Position numbers and translations under genes: made by a program. The notes beneath the pieces are model-generated. The model saw nothing but the letters and a program-made list of their open reading frames with translations. It made no database searches and was not told the origin of the DNA. Shown here one piece after another: positions 1 through 11,800 of a DNA stretch of 30,147 nt (position 1 is the first letter of the stretch; every line of letters starts with the position of its first letter). Source of the DNA: Saccoglossus kowalevskii (Eukaryota > Hemichordata > Enteropneusta > Harrimaniidae); contig NW_003124902.1 in NCBI RefSeq assembly GCF_000003605.2, positions 318,405 through 348,551 on the forward strand, in the 5' to 3' direction.

Positions 1-3000
1 TTTCTTTTCTGAGAGTAGGCTAAAAAAACAAAAAGTATTTACTTCTATAGTTGTCTGAAGGTTATTTGTACTACAGTACTTAAGAACTCTGAATAGGTCG
101 TTGGGAGGTTGAGAACACTGTACTCGTATCAGGATTATACATTTTGGTGTCTGTAACGAGGACGTTTCATTTCTATTCTGTTCCGCCTTGTTAGGAGATC
201 AAAACGAAGGTTTTACCGTAAGGTGTCAGTTTTGATGAATTCCACGCGAACATACCACGACGTATTGCCAACAATTACTGTACATTTGGTTTATTTGCTT
301 GGCTATATCGCACTCGTACGTTATTAGGTTACAATTAGTGACCATTTTCTATTCTGTATTCACCATTTGTTGCAAATTGCCTTTATTTTTTTTATGTATC
401 TTTTAAAAATAGGATTTTTTTTTCAGTTTATAGTTTTTACATATCTTTTTGTAAGATCCTTTTTATCTTTTCCTAAGAATTGTATGCGTCTAATAAATAT
501 TATTATTAGTAAGTAATTGTTTCAAAAAAGCCAGTATTCTACTCGATACCTGTATCAAACTGATAGTCAAAACAATTAGTTTATTATTCACAGTGTAAAC
601 CTTGGTGACTAATGATGGAACACCACAATAATGGTATTGTTTACGCTGATACATGCATCTGAAAGCGCTAAATATAATTTTAATTCTAGATAAAGTACCA
701 GCCGTTCTACAATGTTGCCACTAGTATATTATATAATGAATTCACGTTTATCCAAGGCGATATTTTCAGGGTGGTAGCAGAACAAAGTAATGTGTTAAAT
801 TCGAACTCTTTCTGACAAACAAAATGAGACGGCGTCGACGTTTTTTAGAAAATATAGTAATTGTGTGTTGTTGTGCACAGTTTACCTATTGTACCCGTTT
901 TCATCTTTCATCAACCCTCTGACTAAAGCTTTTGGAAAGAAACATCCAAGAGAGTAAGCCAATTTTGAAGGAAACAAGTCAAAAGGAATTTGAATAGTGA
1001 TTTTATCATAACAATACTGACATGACCTGTTCGTGGATAGGGTCATGTCAACAAATAACTCTTTGTTCATATACATAGTACGTTAGATGTACTCAGACTA
1101 TTGTATTGTGTTGTAACTCTGCTGATGACAGTTGATACCTTAACATAACACCTCCCTTGGCAGTCAGGCGATTATCACTATGGTGTAGGCATTTGAAACT
1201 TCAACACACGCTCCGTCTCCTCACAATCTGTTTAACATGTTCCTAACATGACGCACTAGACAGGTAGGTAAACATAGAGGTATCCAGACATACTCCTCAC
1301 CAATATCTTCCATTGATTTAAATCGGATCTGAATGCGTGTAAAATCTCTTCAACACATCATTGACCAGATGAATGTGCAGGTCAATAACCTGTTGGTATG
1401 ACGTGAGAGGAGTATATTTCATTTGTTTCCAAAGAATATACGCTTGTCATGATGTACTTTCATTGTATATAGTCTTCCCAGTTTTTTGAATTGAAATTTT
1501 AAACAATCATTGGTAATTATAGATAATGCCACTTTGTTCAATTATCAAATAATATTTAGAGTTTAACCGTTTGAAATCTGTGAGAACTCTAGATCGCCGT
1601 TTACACTGTGTAGTCTGGGTAATGGTGGAGTGCATGGCATGTGTCCTCCATTTATCAGTTAATGTCCCGTGGTTCTAACCTATTGTATACTATGTTAATA
1701 TATAGAGTATAAATTGCAGATAACAGAGTGAACGTGGTGAACCAGGAATATAAATCATGCTATGATAGCTGCCAAAATTAATTGTTATGAGGTAGATGGG
1801 AAAATTAAAAAATAAAACTAGGTTTCGGATGCTCACGCACGGGAATTGAGTCCCAGGCGACGATAACAACACACGCTAAAAACGCAAAGGCTCATAGGTA
1901 GACGCTTGCTTATAAACAATGACACGCTATGGGCATCTGACGCATGCGCAGGTGACGACTCCCCCGCTTTAATATAAACTGGGGTCATGTTGGAGCTGTT
2001 GGATTTGTGAAAACAGTGACGTCACCATGATACCAATAAGGCAAATTTGATGTTTAATCGTACACACAAGTTATATGTAACTCATTAGACTCTAGTTCAA
2101 TCTTAGCTCGGAGAATAAATATTGGTTACCTTCAAAAGATGTCGGCAGATGTTCTGCTCGGTGTTATTTTGCATGATTTATATTCATTATTAGATTATTT
2201 TGGAAAACAAAAGTATGGTTAACGGTTATAATTATTCTTGTGCGTTTTTGCCCCAAGGTCAATCTGAACAAAACTATAGCCTTTAATTAATGGTAGTTAC
2301 GAAGCAAATATCGTACTTAAGCAAAACAGCCTGTTTGTATTTCAAGACTTCATTTCAACAACCACTTGTCCGATTATCTTGAAGTAGTGCTCACTGTGAC
2401 TTGTTTTTTGTTTTGTTTTCGATTCACGGTGTCTGAATTCTGCAACAATGATATAAAAAAACACGTTTATTGGCATTCGCATATTGAAGGGTGGTGGGCC
2501 TAGCTGAGCGCGTGTTAGAATTTCATGTAAACAAACAATGTATTTTACACGCGTTGTGTACGTCGTTATGAGTCCCACATGTAACTGGACACGACACGAC
2601 GATCACCGGCGTCCATTAAACTGTGTACGCGTGTCGCTCAGATTCGTTTCTACTTGCATATTTTCAGTGACATGAGATTAAATATTAGATGCTTAGACTG
2701 ATAATAGTGCGTGTAGTTGCATATAATACATTTGATGAAAAAATCACGGTCACATTTAGTATTTGGAACGTGGTCCGATATGTAGATTTTGTAGTTCATT
2801 CCAGGTGAAGGTTTCAGAAAACGATATCATCCGTGACCTTGAGAATATACAATAAATGTGCTGGTATTTTATTTTCGCGACACTGACACAATAGATTTAT
2901 TTGAGTTTAAACAGGACAACGGGAGAGTCAGCTCAGTCATGGGTTTGGTCTATGCAGGGAACTGTAATGATTGCAGCTCCCTGGTCCATGAGTGTCTGCA

Positions 3001-4980
3001 GATAACGTATACGTAACATGGTGAGAATATATATTTCTCAATGATGATTTTTTTAATTTTTTTAAAACCAGTTTCCGTTAGTCTGAACATCACACAATTT
3101 TTAGTTGTTCATAGAAAGTTTGTTGGCAATATTACATTTCCATGTATTTCAGTGTGATCATTGCATGGTGCCAACCCTATTATATCGATGTAATGTACAT
3201 CACTGTCTGCGTCAATATATGTTGTCCGAGTTCGTGCTTGCTCGCTGGTATTAAGTGCTTGCAATGAAAATCCTGCGCGTTCATTACAATGCTTACTCTG
3301 ACACCAACGTCATACTTCACATATTTGAATAGATTTGTTCAGCCACAATGCGAATGCTGGTTTGTTTCGTGTTTATAAATAAACAGAGCGGTCAAATAAG
3401 TCGTTTTGTTTTGTTTAAAAGAAATGGCACTGAGTTAGGAAAACATTGCGTTCACAAATACACGCCATGCGCCGTGTTTTGAAATTCCACCAACCATTAC
3501 GACGTTTCTTATAATAGTGAACCCCGCTACTTGTATGGTAGTTTACTTCATTCTTGTATCTCCTTTAGACAAGTTGTTTTTGTAATTGTTGATTAAGTTA
3601 AAAGGGGGCATTTTTTTCGCTAGGATGTGAAGTGATTAGCCCGGATATTCTAAGGAGACTACATGAGATTAACACATCAACGTCAACCATTGAAACGATC
3701 ACAATCGTCCAAGGACGTACGTTCACCGTAGGTGTGTCCACGCATACAAAAACACCAACTGACCAACGATTCTGTCATTGTGATGTACACACATAGCCTG
3801 GGACTGACCTTGCTGTACTAATGGAGATACCAGTAATATCTGATAGGCAAAGTACTGAACGACTTTGTTGCGATACAATCTTTACACACATAGGATTAAC
3901 TATATAGTTGAGCAATCCCGAAATATGGGAATACATTTATTTTCATGATGGTTTCACAACAACTGATCATTTTGTTCAAGTTCGCGAATAATTACACTTC
4001 ATTTTTGCACTCTGACTATTAATCTACATAATGTATGTCAACGTATCGATGTCCCCATTTAGTAATTGTCTATCCAAAAACAACTTCGCCAACCTAAAGA
4101 TCTCGCAGTGGCAACGGTCCTGCCCCGAATAGAATAATGGGATCTCAATATAAAATAGTAGATTGATATTACTACTCGATAAATTACCGACGATTACACG
4201 CTGTTTAGAAATCACGGAACAATAATGGCACGTGATTGGAAACTCAAAACTATTTCAGAATGATAATTACTCAAAGTGGCGTACGTGATGATGTGAAAGA
4301 TACGACGACATTATTAATAATCGTTTACAACCTGCCAAGAATTGACGGGGTCAATGCACTTGTAATTCTCGCTTTTTTAGTGACATAAATGAAACGACAC
4401 TGTGCGAGTACTAGTACATTATGTACTGAGATCCCAAGATAGCGATAAAATCAGTATCGCAATTAACGTGTCTGGTTATTCTAGTAACCATGTCAAGTTT
4501 AATTCGTCTAACGAGTAACTGACGGACGTCTAACGGGTTGCTCTAATCCACGGTCATACTGTCTACTTCTCGCACCCATGTCGTAATACGAATTCTCTGC
4601 GGACAGTAGTACATTCACTGTAATTAATATTAGCACGGAAATCCGGTCACATAACGCAACGGGCTATGGAAGTTTTCTTTAATTGCGTCATCTCTCGTGG
4701 AGTTGGTTATTGGCAATGATTGTGTGTCAGTCTCTTCTTTTAGTAGTCTGAGGTCCATGCGTCAATAGTTACAACTGATCATTCACAAAATCAAAACAAC
4801 CATCTTTATCGGGAAGGTGTATGTCTCTTTTTATCCGTCCCTAAATTTCGGTATATATTGAAAAACCCTCCAAAAAATGCATAGACGCATAAATTTATGC
4901 GTGTTCGTTTGCATAGGTTTGACGGAACAGATGTTAGTAGGGTGTATATATATGTTGCTACTTGTTTTTTTGTTTATTGA
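1..4980. other. gene-free 5' flank, CpG-retaining
   Basis: I see no convincing gene here. The longest open frames are about 60-80 codons, on random strands, with no recognisable domain. Repeats are scarce compared with the right half of the window. CpG dinucleotides are frequent: about 34 in positions 4501-5100 by hand count, against 1 in 15001-15600. This suggests DNA that is not methylated in the germ line, such as intergenic or promoter-proximal sequence. Exons too short to see by eye cannot be excluded. Confidence 0.6.
1941..2024. promoter_or_regulatory. NRF1-like site plus full CRE
   Basis: CGCATGCGCA at 1941-1950 closely resembles the NRF1 core (GCATGCGC). A perfect CRE palindrome, TGACGTCA, lies at 2017-2024. 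Both motifs are typical of unmethylated housekeeping-type promoters, and they sit 76 bp apart in CpG-retaining DNA. No gene is visible nearby, so the role is inferred. It could be a promoter or enhancer for ANKRD50 or for a gene outside the window. Confidence 0.3.
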
Positions 4981-4989
4981 ATTTAAACT

Positions 4990-4998
4990 TATATAAAG
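4990..4998 (+). promoter_or_regulatory. TATA box candidate
   Basis: TATATAAAG matches the TATA consensus. It would place a start site near 5020, about 115 bases before the ATG of the small ORF at 5135. In DNA this AT-rich, chance matches are common. The spacing to a good Kozak start is the only support. Confidence 0.25.
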
Positions 4999-5134
4999 AA
5001 AAATCGGCCATTTAAAGGGCACGTTTACACCGGAAAGGACATCGACCGCCAGAGTAGAGTGACAGCGCTATTAGGAATTCTCGCGCGTTCTTCATTCAGC
5101 GTGATACCCTGGACTATTTGTTTACAGTCTCACC

Positions 5135-5332
5135 ATGGCGTACAAGTCCACCCATTGCGGCGATTACGCATTATTCGTGGGAATCATAGCGTGCTATGTA
5201 TTCCTGTGTGTACACACTGAAATAGTTATTTGTTGGTTAAAGTTTCCAAACTATCGAGAACTGAATCGTTGTTTTGATAACTCCGGTGACATACATGCAT
5301 ACACTGTTTTACCCCACGAAACGAGACTTTAA
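5135..5332 (+). CDS. possible small membrane protein (65 aa), unrecognised
   Basis: I do not recognise this protein. The ORF has 65 codons, starts at ATG in a strong Kozak context (CTCACCATGG, with A at -3 and G at +4) and ends in TAA. Residues 11-35 (from YALFVGIIACYV to VICWL) are hydrophobic and Cys-rich and could form one membrane segment or signal anchor. The remainder is polar. A TATA-like box lies about 140 bp upstream and an acceptor-like TGTTTACAG ends at 5127, so this could equally be the first coding exon of a spliced gene. Against it, the ORF is short enough to arise by chance and shows no family match. Confidence 0.2.
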   Translation: MAYKSTHCGDYALFVGIIACYVFLCVHTEIVICWLKFPNYRELNRCFDNSGDIHAYTVLPHETRL

Positions 5333-7737
5333 ACGTCCGAACACGTTCGGTACTACTACTGCATCCATATGTCCGACGTTGTAAAACCATATACATACTA
5401 GTACTCTATTATCTGGGCTCTTTTGTGCTTCGAATTGGAGACAGTTGCAAACAAATATGGAACAGTGTGTTACGTAACAGTAATTTTGATATACATAACT
5501 GCAAAAACATGGTTTAATAATCAAATGTATGTACTAAAATAGAAATGGTATTTATTTCTACAGATGTAATCAGAAACTTTCGGGACTTTCGTCAAGTTAA
5601 TTACTTATTTGGTGCTCTTCAACGTTTCCAATGTTCTTTTCAAACCAGGAGACGTTTGATAGGATACGATTTGATGTCAAGTTCAATAACTATTCCGCAC
5701 AGGGGTCACACAGAGGACATGAAATCTCACGTTCAGTATCTAAGGGTGGGTGTCCCGGGGTGGGTGGGTGTATTGTTTTAGGGGAGTGGTCTTATGACGT
5801 GGGGGGAAGTGTAAACTGACAAAATCAACACGTTTTTCGGGAAGGGGGATTTCGACGACAATAATTTGATTGTGTGTATAATTTTCAAAGAAAACACAAA
5901 GCTGCATTCCAATATTGCAATATAGTTTTGCCGTAAACTCGAATCCATTATTGCCGATAAACTGCCTGTTGCAATTGGTTGTACAGTCTGGGCAAGTGAT
6001 AAGTTCAGACTTCGATCTTTCTGAGCAGGGGTCAATCGAAGGACGTAGTAGATCAACTCAGATTGTTTTATCTAAAAGTTAAAAAGTTGCTTTGCGTATA
6101 AGGTCGTATAAAGTGTAGACAGATGGTATCGTTCAATATATTTCCGCAATAATATTTCATCGGGGTCTTCGAAGTGTATAACCGGAGATGCCATTGCAAT
6201 AATAATTTCGAGATTACCCCTGTTCGGCGATAAAAAGGACACAATCACGTACAACAGGAAGCCATTGGCGAAGTTCAACAAACAATGTCACTACAAGGCT
6301 GCATTGATACTCTGACAACCAAAGCACACACAAACAACTGGTCATCCTTCTGAAGTTGAAACAATATGGGACAGCGTATAGTCTTGTGTTGGGTGAAGTC
6401 TGAGATAAAATCCTTCTATTTAAGTGTTTGATTGGACCGCGGAAAATCAATCACTTTAACTTTAATCGCAATACGATAGGGTTGTAAAGCGCGTCCATGC
6501 CTGGGAGCTTCGCTCGAATATAGATAGGCAGGATCGTTTATATATATGTTTCTATGACGACATTGGAATTCCTTCTCCGGGGCTATCGAGAAGTTCAGTT
6601 GATATCCGTCCAAGGCCGTTGGTAGAACCGAACGAGAACAAATGGCCCATCTAAAGCGAGACGGATGAATTGAACTTCCGGTCTATTCACGGTGTCTTCA
6701 TTCAAATGTAAAAAGGGTGTGGATTATTTGGATTATAACAATACGGATAATGATAGGCAAGTGACCGCGGATTTCATAATCGACAGAGTGAAATGGAGTA
6801 GGCAAATGAGATGTTGTAATACAATTCTGAAGTTCCGACTCCGGTTAGAGAAAAGGTTTATTTATTATACGTGGAAAAATAGTTACATTTAAACGCTCAA
6901 GATCTGGGGAAATTAAAAGATTTGTTAAAAGACTAGACGCAGGACGAAATACTAACACATCATAAAAAAACTACTGCTACAATACGGTGAAATACACCAT
7001 TACAGAAATGCAAGTTCAAGCGTACCAGACTTCAAAACTATAAATATTGAAATTCTGCCGCTGGTAAAATAAACAAACATAAAATGAAGATTATGCTATG
7101 CCGACGCGAGCTGGTTTTTTTTATTACTCATTACCATTATCTTCTGTCACATATTTGTTTTCCGGCTTCTATGATATCATTTTTTTTTCTTAGATTGTTG
7201 TAAAAATCGTACATCTGCGTCGAAGAGAAAGGTCGGGAAACTAATTGTAGTTTGAGTGTTATTATTTATAATGTATTGTCATTATACCTATAACTCCCTA
7301 GGTGCCGCATTGTAATTGATTTTGTATTGATGTATCACTATTTAAAACCATAACGAATAAACAACACATATTAAAAATGCATATAGATATATAGTTATAA
7401 ACCACGAATTACAATAAATAGGTTATTAGTATTATCATAGACTCTATGAAAGATATAGTATTATGGTGTATCGACTGATAACAAACTTCTTAGATATCTG
7501 AAAAGCAAATATTTGTAATAAACTTCCATTCATGCGTTGGGGTTCCGGAACATCTCCCTTATAGTGTGGGAGTAGGCGGGTGTCGTCATAAATCAATTCC
7601 AATTATTGTAATGCGGTTAAACGTATATATGTAGCAATATCATCCATCTAATATCAACGGCATACTCTGCAATGTGTGACTTCCAAATTGTCGCTTTGGG
7701 TTGCCCCGAATGAACCTCATAATGTAGTAATTTAACG
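5333..7737. other. gene-free stretch between small ORF and ANKRD50 promoter
   Basis: Only short random open frames are visible. Just after the TAA at 5332 there is a small inverted repeat, CCGAAC-AC-GTTCGG (5335-5348). CpG density stays high in the left part. From about 6900 to 7500 the sequence is more AT-rich with oligo-T and oligo-A runs. I recognise no transposon or RNA gene. Confidence 0.5.
5744..5768 (+). other. G-quadruplex candidate
   Basis: Five runs of three or four G (5744-5746, 5748-5750, 5757-5760, 5762-5764, 5766-5768) lie within 25 bases, with loops of one to six bases. This satisfies the usual rule for a three-tetrad G-quadruplex on the plus strand. Confidence 0.45.
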
Positions 7738-7850
7738 GTGATCACGTGATGCTAATTATTTCTAACGCTATTGTTGCCAGACAGTGCCCGTCAATCATTT
7801 ATCGTCGGCGTATAGCAACCTTTGAATATGACGTCATGGCGCCGCCCACC
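7738..7850 (+). promoter_or_regulatory. candidate ANKRD50 promoter (E-box and CRE)
   Basis: The palindrome ATCACGTGAT (7741-7750) contains a CACGTG E-box of the USF/MITF/TFE type. A perfect CRE, TGACGTCA, lies at 7829-7836 and is followed directly by GC-rich GGCGCCGCCCACC. The segment sits 0.8-0.9 kb before the ANKRD50 start codon, in the CpG-dense part of the window, and no TATA box is obvious. This is consistent with a CpG-type promoter feeding a first noncoding exon. It is inferred from motifs only. Confidence 0.35.
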
Positions 7851-8161
7851 ACCGGTCAACTCAGATCTAAGTAAACCAAGCAATTCGCTCAGCTATCGAG
7901 CGAGTACCGTGTGTTGGTATAAATCTGTCGCAAAACCCTGTGAACTATGTGGAGTCTGTTTGGAATTCACCGGTCTAACTTTCCATGTCAGCCATGTTGG
8001 AGATGTATGTAACGTAACTGTATTTGTCTCGCACGGAACGTAAACTCGCGGTGATTGAGGGTACTTGGCGTTTGACGTGAAGGTGACGGTAGCTGTGCTT
8101 TGTTTTATTCAATCGAGTCACAGGATTCCCGATGACAGCGATTTGTGGCTCTATTGTTTAG

Positions 8162-8506
8162 GTAGGATTGTGTGAACAGTACTGATGTTAAGAAACACAA
8201 GACGACCTTGGCGGCCTCGCTCTCTCTCTTTCTTTTTTCCCAGTGGTCTTATTCGGCTGCTGGCAATCCATAAAAGTGTGTCTGGAATTTGCACATTGAG
8301 ACTACCGTAATAACGCTATGACACAGTGATCGTGTTTATTTTAACCAGCTTTTACAGCGCATAGTACGCCCCGTGTATGTCTTTTCCCTTGCCATTTAAA
8401 TACGACCATTAATATGCTATTAGGTAGCTTGAACAGTCTCGTTAATTATCTGTCCATGCTACATTTTACGTTATTTGTGACTGATTATCCATTTGTCTTA
8501 TTTCAG
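8162..8506 (+). other. candidate 5'UTR intron
   Basis: The right boundary is a good acceptor, a pyrimidine-rich stretch ending in TTTCAG at 8506. The best simple donor I see upstream is TTTAG|GTAGGA, with GT at 8162, giving a 345-bp intron. Other donors are possible (for example AAG|GTGACG near 8082, or one further upstream), so the left end is uncertain. The exon after 8506 would contain the 5'UTR end and the entire coding region. Confidence 0.35.
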
Positions 8507-8532
8507 GTGCTGACAGTGTACGGGGAATCGTG

Positions 8533-8547
8533 ATGGGACGTCATTAA
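8533..8547 (+). other. upstream ORF 1 (4 codons)
   Basis: ATG-GGA-CGT-CAT-TAA lies in the presumed leader after the 8506 acceptor, in the same frame as ANKRD50. Its TAA at 8545-8547 is the in-frame stop that shows the coding region does not extend further upstream. Confidence 0.5.
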
Positions 8548-8569
8548 CACTGGGAGCTGGTATTGCCCA

Positions 8570-8827
8570 ATGTTTTTATTTGGACTAGGCCTTGCAGAAG
8601 CGTGCAAGTCGAGACCTCGGTCACCATGGCTCAGCAGTGTATGTTGGAAGGAAAACGATTTTATTGCCGCGAATGGGCATTTCAGAAATTATTCCACTGC
8701 TTGGAGAGCAGACCAACGTCTAAAACATGCGGGACTCTCATTATGGGCGGGCCTGGGAGCGGCAAGACGGCGTTGTCTGCGGAAATTGTGTGGTCGACCT
8801 CGAATCATGGAAAACAACGGACACTAA
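8570..8827 (+). other. upstream ORF 2 overlapping the ANKRD50 start
   Basis: The ATG at 8570 opens an 85-codon frame that is out of register with ANKRD50, runs past its ATG at 8626 and stops at 8825-8827. Its context is weak (C at -3, T at +4), while the main ATG is near optimal, so leaky scanning should still reach ANKRD50. The peptide overlaps conserved ANKRD50 codons and shows no domain of its own. It is more likely a translational brake than a protein gene. Confidence 0.4.
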
Positions 8828-11800
8828 GCCGACGCGTACTTGGTTTCCATTTTTGCCAGGCTCATGATAACGAGACATTATCAGTATCGACTTTTATTCT
8901 GGGGTTAGTGGCTCAATTATCGAGATCAAACCTCCTGCACGGATACGAAGACAAAATACGCGACCCATCTGTTCAAGCAGTCCTCGAGCCGTCGGAATGT
9001 GGACGCAATCCTGATGAGGCCTTCAAAAAGGGCGTTTTGTTACCGCTATTAGCTTTGAGTCCACCTCAGCGGTACTGCTTTATTTTGGTGGACTCAATTG
9101 ACGAAGGGTATGTTGAACCAAGTGGGAGTCGATCAGCAGGCGGAGGTAGCCGGACAATCGCTGAGTTATTAGCTAATAATCACGAACTGTTCCCGCCGTG
9201 GTTGTTATTGGTGTGCACAGCTCGCCGACAAAGCAAAAATGTCACACGTATGTTCACAGGTTTCCGAAAGATAAGCCTGGATGATTTGAGGAAATCGCAC
9301 GTCGTGAGAGATGTCCAGCAATACATATTATGCCGTCTAGACAGGGAAGAGAACTTAAGACAACACCTGAGTAGGGAAACAGCCGAAATGTTGAACCAGC
9401 TGCATATAAAAAGCAACGGGTGTTTCATGTATTTGGAAAAGGTGCTCGACGGTGTTGCGGAGAATTTTATTAGTCTACGCGACATATCAGAAATTCCCGG
9501 TACACTCAATGGACTCTATTTATGGCTATGTCAGCGTTTATTTGTACGCAAACAATTCGCCAAGATTCAGCCCATATTGAACGTTATGTTGGCTGCCAAA
9601 CGACCTGTCACCGACTTGCAACTTTATGCAGCGGCACGCACGAGGAATACCGGCCTCGCGCAGGACGAATTCGACCGGCGCCTGGAAATGATGACCAAGA
9701 TTCTGGTGAAAAGGAAAGACAACACCAGGATTATATTTCATCACAGTTTTGCCGAGTGGCTGCTGGACGTAAAGCACTGTACACACAAGTATTTGTGTAA
9801 CACAGCTGACGGACATGCCATGTTGGCAATGAAGTACACGTGCAATGCAGCAGAACTAACTCCAGTAGCAGTGCAGAGTTTTGCAGAGCATCTCCTCGAT
9901 GCGCACCTCTGCCCTCCTTTGGAGCCATATCACTTGGCGCTGTGGCTTGTCTGGGCTGGCACGCCACTACAGGATGCACTGCTGTCATCAACACCCAAAA
10001 ACCAGGATGTGTTGAAACTATTGGTTGATGCGGGGTCAACGGTCATCAGTTTAGATGAGAATGCAATGGCTTTGCAGGAAGCCCTGGAAAAGGAAGAGTG
10101 CATACGTAATTTACTTGACAATGGTGCTGTTGTGAACAATAAAGATAGCAATGGCAGGACGTTATTAGCCAATGCAGCATATTGTGGCAACTTGAATGTT
10201 GTCAAACTTTTGCTATCTCGAAATGCAGACATTGAAGCAATTGATAAAAATGGCCAGACACCTTTAAATTTAGCTTCTCGCCAGGGTCATTCGGAAATAG
10301 TTAATTGCCTTTTGGATCATAGTGCAAAAGTTGACCATACGGATCATGAAGGGTGGACTGCTCTTCGGTCAGCTGCCTGGGCTGGACACACTGATGCAGT
10401 TGTGTCACTGTTGAATGCTGGTGCTGATGTGGATGCAGCTGATGGCGACCAGCGTACTGCCCTGAGAGCAGCATCTTGGGGTGGCCATGATGATATTGTG
10501 ATAAGCTTATTGCAGCATGGTGCTAGTGTAAATAAAGTTGACAAGGAGGGTCGCACCGCTCTTATTGCAGCAGCATATATGGGACATACTGAAATTGTGG
10601 ATCATTTGCTCGATCATGGTGCTGAAATTGATCACAAGGATTCAGATGGTCGATCAGCATTATCAGTGGCTTCGTCCAGTAAGGGTCATTCAGAGGTTGT
10701 TAGTATGCTGATTGAACGGGGATCTGCAGTTGAACTCCAAGACAATGATGGGATGACACCTTTATTGGTTGCGTCATATGAAGGTCATCATGAAATTGCT
10801 GAACTTTTACTTGAAGGAGATGCAGATGTGGAGCATGCTGATAATAATGGCCGGACATCACTGCTCGCAGCTGCATCTATGGGGCATGCAAAAGTTGTGA
10901 ATGTCCTCTTATTTTGGGGTGCTGCAGTTGACCCAATTGATGCAGAGGGAAGGACTGTGTTATTCATTGCAGCTGCACAAGGTAACTGCGATGTTGTGAG
11001 GATGCTGCTAGATAGAGGTCTAGATGAGATGCATCGGGATAATGCTGGTATGACCCCATTACATATGGCAGCCTTAGAAGGCAAAGAAGATGCATGTGAT
11101 GTTTTACTTGAGCAAGGTGCCCGAGCAAATGAAGTTGACAATGATGGCAGAACAGCACTTGTTCTTGCAGCCCAGGAAGGCCATCTGGAAGCTGTGAAAG
11201 TACTGTTGGATTTTGGTGCAAAAATTGATCATGTTTCTCATGATGGAAGAAACTCACTTAGAACTTCTGCAATTGAGGGTCATAAAGAAGTGGTACATCA
11301 TTTGATCTGTCGGGGATCTAATGTTAATTACAAAGATGGAGAGGGCCGTACCACTTTGTATATGTTGGCATTAGAGAATAGACTGGAAATGGCAGAATAT
11401 TTACTGGAGAATGATGCATATGTGGAGTGCACAGATACAGAGGGAAGAACACCATTACATGTAGCAGCCTGGCAAGGACATACAGAGATGGTGGAGTTGC
11501 TGCTAAAACACCATGCTAAGGTAAATAGCACTGATAATGATCAGCGCACTGCACTTCAATCTGCAGCATGGCAGGGGAATGATGACATTGTCAAGGTGTT
11601 GCTGGAGAAAGGCGCTACTGTTGATCACACCTGTAATCAAGGAGCAACAGCATTATGTATTGCAGCTCAAGAAGGCCATGTAGAGGTGCTACATGCTTTA
11701 CTGCAACACGGTGCTGATGCCAACCATGCCGATCAGTTTGGCCGTACTGCTATACGAGTTGCTATCAAAGGAAACCATGATGGGGTTATAAAGCTTCTGG

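Noticed and set aside
7822-8043. 73-codon ORF just upstream of ANKRD50
   Set aside because: It starts at TTG, has no recognised domain and lies in the presumed promoter and leader. A small noncoding exon is more likely.
8563-8625. 21 extra codons upstream of the ANKRD50 ATG, opening at TTG
   Set aside because: TTG is not a normal start in animals, the context is poor, and the ATG at 8626 has near-ideal Kozak context and matches the family N-terminus.
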